64,000 nt of DNA from Actinocorallia aurantiaca (GTDB lineage Bacteria > Actinomycetota > Actinomycetes > Streptosporangiales > Streptosporangiaceae), in contig NZ_BAAATZ010000025.1 in assembly GCF_039533685.1 (NCBI RefSeq), forward strand, positions 192,366 through 256,365, in the 5' to 3' direction. Shown in pieces: positions 61,315 through 64,000 of the stretch. Numbering within the stretch: the stretch's first letter is position 1; each line of letters starts with the position of its first letter. The position numbers and the translations under genes are program-made. The notes beneath the pieces are model-generated. The model saw only the letters and a list, made by a program, of their open reading frames with translations. It was not told the DNA's origin and did no database searches.

Positions 61315-63825
61315 ATGCCGTCGTCCGCCCAGCCCGGGCAGGCCATTCACGCCCTGCAGATCAAAGAGGCCGAGATCGCGGCCGAGCAGTCCCTCGTGGA
61401 CGCCGCCCACGTCCGGCTCGATGAGATGCGGGAGGACGCCCAGCGGATGCTCCAGGAGGGCTTCCGCCAGTCCCAGACCGGGACCAAGGGCTCCCTGGTA
61501 GACCGTGACGCCATGGTCTACCAGGCCGCCCTCCGCGCCCAGGCGCTCAACGTCGCAGACGACGGCCTGGTCTTCGGGCGGCTCGACCTGGTCCCCGGAG
61601 CCCCCGGGACCGTCGGAGCCCCCGGAAGCACCGCCTCCAACGGGGCCACGGCCTCCAACGGGACCGCCGGGACCGCCGGAGCCTCCATCGGTACCGCCGG
61701 AGCCGCAGAGAACGGCGGAACCGCCGCTGGAGCCGTGGAAGGCGCCGGAGCCGACGGCGGTTCCGGCGCGGCCGGTGGTCCTGGCGCCCCCGATACCTCC
61801 GGTGCTCTCGGCGCCCCTGGAGCCTCCGGCGGTCCTAGCGCCCCCGGCGCGGTCGGTGGTGCCGGCGGTCCCGAGCAGCACGGCCCGCTCTACATCGGGC
61901 GGGTCGGCGTGCGCACCCGCGACCACGAGTCCCTGGTCGTCGACTGGCGCGCGCCCGCCGCCGAGGCCTTCTACCGGGCCACCCCCGAGGACCCGCGCGG
62001 CGTCATCCGCCGCCGGGTGCTGCACTCCCGCGGCCACAAGGTCATCGACCTGGAGGACGACCTGCTGCAGCCCGCCCTCGTCGACGACCTCACCGTCGTC
62101 GGCGACGGCGCGTTCCTCGCCTCGCTGGCCCGCACCCGCGAAGGCGCCATGCGCGACATCGTCGCCACCATCCAGCGCGAGCAGGACCTGGTCATCCGGG
62201 CGCCCGCCGACGGCACCGTCGTCGTCCGGGGCGGCCCCGGCACCGGCAAGACCGCGGTCGCCCTGCACCGCGTCGCCTACCTGCTGTTCCGGCACCGGCG
62301 CAGGTTCGGCGGCCGCGGCGTGCTCATCGTCGGCCCCAACCAGCGGTTCACCGCCTACATCGAGCGGGTCCTGCCGTCCCTCGGCGAGGGCTCCGCGGCG
62401 CTGCGCTCCCTCGGCGACCTGCTGCCGGGGGCGACCGCGACCCGCCACGACTCCCCCGAGCTCACCCGCGTCAAGGGCTCCGGCTCCATGGCGCGGATCC
62501 TGCGCCGCGCCGTCACCGACCACCCGCCCGGCGCCCCCGACCTGCTCACCGTCGTGCACGCCGGCGTCGTCGTCAGGCTCGACCGCTCCCGCCTCGACAA
62601 GCTCCGCAGGCAGGTCCACCAGCGCGTCCAGGGGAGCGTCAACACCGGGCGCCGCAAGGCCGCCGACGCCCTGCTGGACGCCCTGTGGGAGCGCTTCGTC
62701 GAGATCGGCGGCCTCGTCGACGCCCCCGGCATCAAACGCGGCGAGTTCACCGCCAACGCCCGCGACCAGATCGGCGGCTTCCTCGCCGCCTGGTGGCCGA
62801 TCCGCACCCCCGCCGAGGTGCTGCTCTCCCTCGCCGACCCCGACCGGCTGGGCCGCGCCGCCGGCCGCGACCTCACCCCCGCCCAGACCGGTCGGCTCGC
62901 CGGCTCCCTCGCCCACGAGGACGGCTGGTCCTACCAGGACATCGCCCTGCTGGACGAGCTCGACTCCCTGCTGGGCCGCCCTCCGCGCCCCACCCGCAAG
63001 GTCCGCGAGGACGACCCGTACGTCGTGGACGGCGTCAACATCCTCACCGGCGAGGAGGTCGCCGACTGGGAGCCGGAGTTCCGCGAGCTCACCACCTCCA
63101 TCGAGCGCTCCGAACGCGCCCGCCGGGTCGACGACGAGGCCGAGGACGCCACCGACTACGGCCATGTCGTGGTGGACGAGGCCCAGGACCTCTCCCCCAT
63201 GCAGTGGCGCATGCTCGGCCGCCGCGGCCGCCAGGCCACCTGGACCGTGGTCGAGGACCCCGCCCAGTCCGCGTGGGAGGACCTGGAGGCCTCCCGCCAG
63301 GCCATGTCCGCCGCCCTGGGCATCTCCGGCAACCGCAGGAACCGCCGCCCCCTCCACACCTTCGAGCTCACCACCAACTACCGCAACTCCGTGGAGATCG
63401 CCGCGGTGGCGTCCCGGGTGCTGGCCAAGGCCGTCCCCGACGCCGTGCCGGCTCGCGCCGTCCGCACCACCGGCCACGACGCCGCCGTGGCCCTTCTCCC
63501 CGACTCCGCGCGGCCGGCCTTCGTCCACGCCGCCCGCGACGCGGTCATCGACCTCCTCGGCCAGGTCGAGGGCACCATCGGCGTCATCCTCCCCCTCGGC
63601 TGGCCGCAGGCCCCCTGGGACGTCCCGGACCGCGTCCAGCTCCTCGACGTCCTGGAGGCCAAGGGCCTGGAGTTCGACGCCGCCGTCATCGTCGCCCCTG
63701 AAGAGGTCGCCACCCAGTCCCCCATGGGCCTGCGCACCCTCTACGTGGCCGTCTCCCGCGCCACCCAGCGCCTCACCGTCCTCACCGCCGACCCCGCCTG
63801 GAAGACCGTCCTCAGCACCGACTGA
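61315..63825 (+). CDS. helD: HelD-like RNA-polymerase-associated ATPase with a collagen-like insert
   Basis: 836 aa. N-terminal helical arm (~1-80) as in HelD, a UvrD/RecB-type ATPase with Walker A GGPGTGKT (306-313), DEAQD (621-625), FELTTNYRNS and a C-terminal EAKGLEFDAAVIV motif. HelD proteins reach into the RNA polymerase channels, release stalled polymerase, and in some actinomycetes confer rifampicin tolerance. Residues ~94-188 are an unusual Gly/Ala/Pro/Ser-rich stretch (GAPGTVGAPGS..., GASGGPSAPG...) inserted before PLYIGRVGVR. A strong terminator follows, and an rRNA operon ends convergently beyond it. Confidence 0.9.
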   Translation: MPSSAQPGQAIHALQIKEAEIAAEQSLVDAAHVRLDEMREDAQRMLQEGFRQSQTGTKGSLVDRDAMVYQAALRAQALNVADDGLVFGRLDLVPGAPGTVGAPGSTASNGATASNGTAGTAGASIGTAGAAENGGTAAGAVEGAGADGGSGAAGGPGAPDTSGALGAPGASGGPSAPGAVGGAGGPEQHGPLYIGRVGVRTRDHESLVVDWRAPAAEAFYRATPEDPRGVIRRRVLHSRGHKVIDLEDDLLQPALVDDLTVVGDGAFLASLARTREGAMRDIVATIQREQDLVIRAPADGTVVVRGGPGTGKTAVALHRVAYLLFRHRRRFGGRGVLIVGPNQRFTAYIERVLPSLGEGSAALRSLGDLLPGATATRHDSPELTRVKGSGSMARILRRAVTDHPPGAPDLLTVVHAGVVVRLDRSRLDKLRRQVHQRVQGSVNTGRRKAADALLDALWERFVEIGGLVDAPGIKRGEFTANARDQIGGFLAAWWPIRTPAEVLLSLADPDRLGRAAGRDLTPAQTGRLAGSLAHEDGWSYQDIALLDELDSLLGRPPRPTRKVREDDPYVVDGVNILTGEEVADWEPEFRELTTSIERSERARRVDDEAEDATDYGHVVVDEAQDLSPMQWRMLGRRGRQATWTVVEDPAQSAWEDLEASRQAMSAALGISGNRRNRRPLHTFELTTNYRNSVEIAAVASRVLAKAVPDAVPARAVRTTGHDAAVALLPDSARPAFVHAARDAVIDLLGQVEGTIGVILPLGWPQAPWDVPDRVQLLDVLEAKGLEFDAAVIVAPEEVATQSPMGLRTLYVAVSRATQRLTVLTADPAWKTVLSTD

Positions 63826-63838
63826 ACCCCGGAGACAC

Positions 63839-63872
63839 GAAAAGGGCCCCGACGACTGTCGGGGCCCTTTTC
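63839..63872 (+). terminator. Terminator of the HelD-like gene
   Basis: Perfect 15-bp arms (63839-63853 and 63858-63872) with a four-base loop and T-rich end, 13 bp after the stop codon. A textbook intrinsic terminator. Confidence 0.9.
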
Positions 63873-63918
63873 ACGAAGAACGGACTCCCGGGCCTCGAAT
63901 GAGAAACCCTTGGAAATG

Positions 63919-63955
63919 CGAGAAAGGCCCCCGACGATGTCGGGGGCCTTTCTCG
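63919..63955 (-). terminator. Terminator of the rRNA operon
   Basis: Perfect 17-bp arms (63919-63935 and 63939-63955) with a three-base loop, just downstream of the minus-strand 5S rRNA 3' end, followed by a short T-containing run. Together with the hairpin at 63839 it insulates the two convergent transcripts. Confidence 0.88.
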
Positions 63956-63963
63956 ATGTTGAT

Positions 63964-64000
63964 TGCGGCGGTGACCTACTCTCCCACACAGTCTCCCGTG
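63964..64000 (-). rRNA. rrf: 5S ribosomal RNA, 3' end only
   Basis: Read on the minus strand, the last 37 bases match the conserved 3' portion of bacterial 5S rRNA (GTGGGAGAGTAGGTCACCGCC). The gene continues outside the window, where the 23S and 16S genes should lie upstream of it. The exact 3' end is estimated within a few bases. Confidence 0.9.

Noticed and set aside
1..64000. tRNA genes, insertion sequences, integrases, phage genes and CRISPR arrays
   Set aside because: None could be recognised; no transposase motifs, terminal inverted repeats with target duplications, or tRNA T-loop signatures were found.

Overview
This is a 64 kb chromosomal segment of a very GC-rich actinomycete. The evidence is strong third-position GC bias, frequent GTG and TTG starts, a WhiB-family regulator, a full coenzyme F420 set (fbiA, fbiB, fbiC) and LCP cell-wall ligases. 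The order whiB2, fbiA, fbiB, mannose-1-phosphate guanylyltransferase, cpsA-like LCP, TIGR03089 gene follows the M. tuberculosis Rv3260c-Rv3268 neighbourhood. A filamentous genus such as Actinomadura or a relative would fit, but the genus is inference.

Layout. (1) 1-8.05 kb: a DUF5719 membrane protein (cut by the window start), a giant membrane glycosyltransferase, whiB2 with a promoter overlapped by an inverted repeat, a Q/G/Y/P-tailed membrane protein, and fbiA-fbiB. (2) 8.05-14.1 kb: a small accessory island with a secreted protein, a TipA-like MerR regulator, a VOC protein, a winged-helix regulator/membrane protein pair and a HAD hydrolase. It holds two copies of a VOC-MerR cassette that have decayed in opposite ways, plus a third MerR fragment. 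(3) 14.3-19.9 kb: fbiC, a GNAT, manC, an LPG-synthase-like membrane protein and thioredoxin. (4) 19.8-48.1 kb: an envelope glycopolymer region with GT4, GT2 and GT-C enzymes, two LCP ligases around a TIGR03089 gene, an acyltransferase, two teichoic-acid-type GT2/CDP-glycerol transferase fusions, three tandem secreted FG-GAP propellers and a secreted phospholipase D. (5) 48.2-55.7 kb: a nonulosonic acid locus with a cytidylyltransferase/HAD fusion, a short NeuB-like synthase, two paralogous GT2 enzymes, a polysialyltransferase-like protein and two further GT-B/sialyltransferase-like genes. (6) 55.9-59.6 kb: a Tat-exported sulfatase, a sulfotransferase and a GT4. (7) 59.4-64 kb: an HD hydrolase, an SRPBCC protein, an acetoacetate decarboxylase-like gene behind a KstR-type box, a HelD-like ATPase with a collagen-like insert, two terminators, and the 3' end of a 5S rRNA gene on the minus strand.

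How the genes fit together: manC supplies GDP-mannose. The polyprenol-linked and GT-C glycosyltransferases would assemble glycans on the membrane, and the two TagF-like fusions would build polyol-phosphate chains. The LCP proteins would transfer finished polymers to peptidoglycan. The neuA-HAD/neuB pair could take mannose-6-phosphate to CMP-Kdn in three reactions with only two proteins, feeding a teichulosonic (poly-Kdn-like) acid polymer. This is the most interesting system in the window. A second theme is hairpins: the first FG-GAP gene and the GT4 gene at 58.5 kb each have a long stem-loop that would bury the ribosome binding site.
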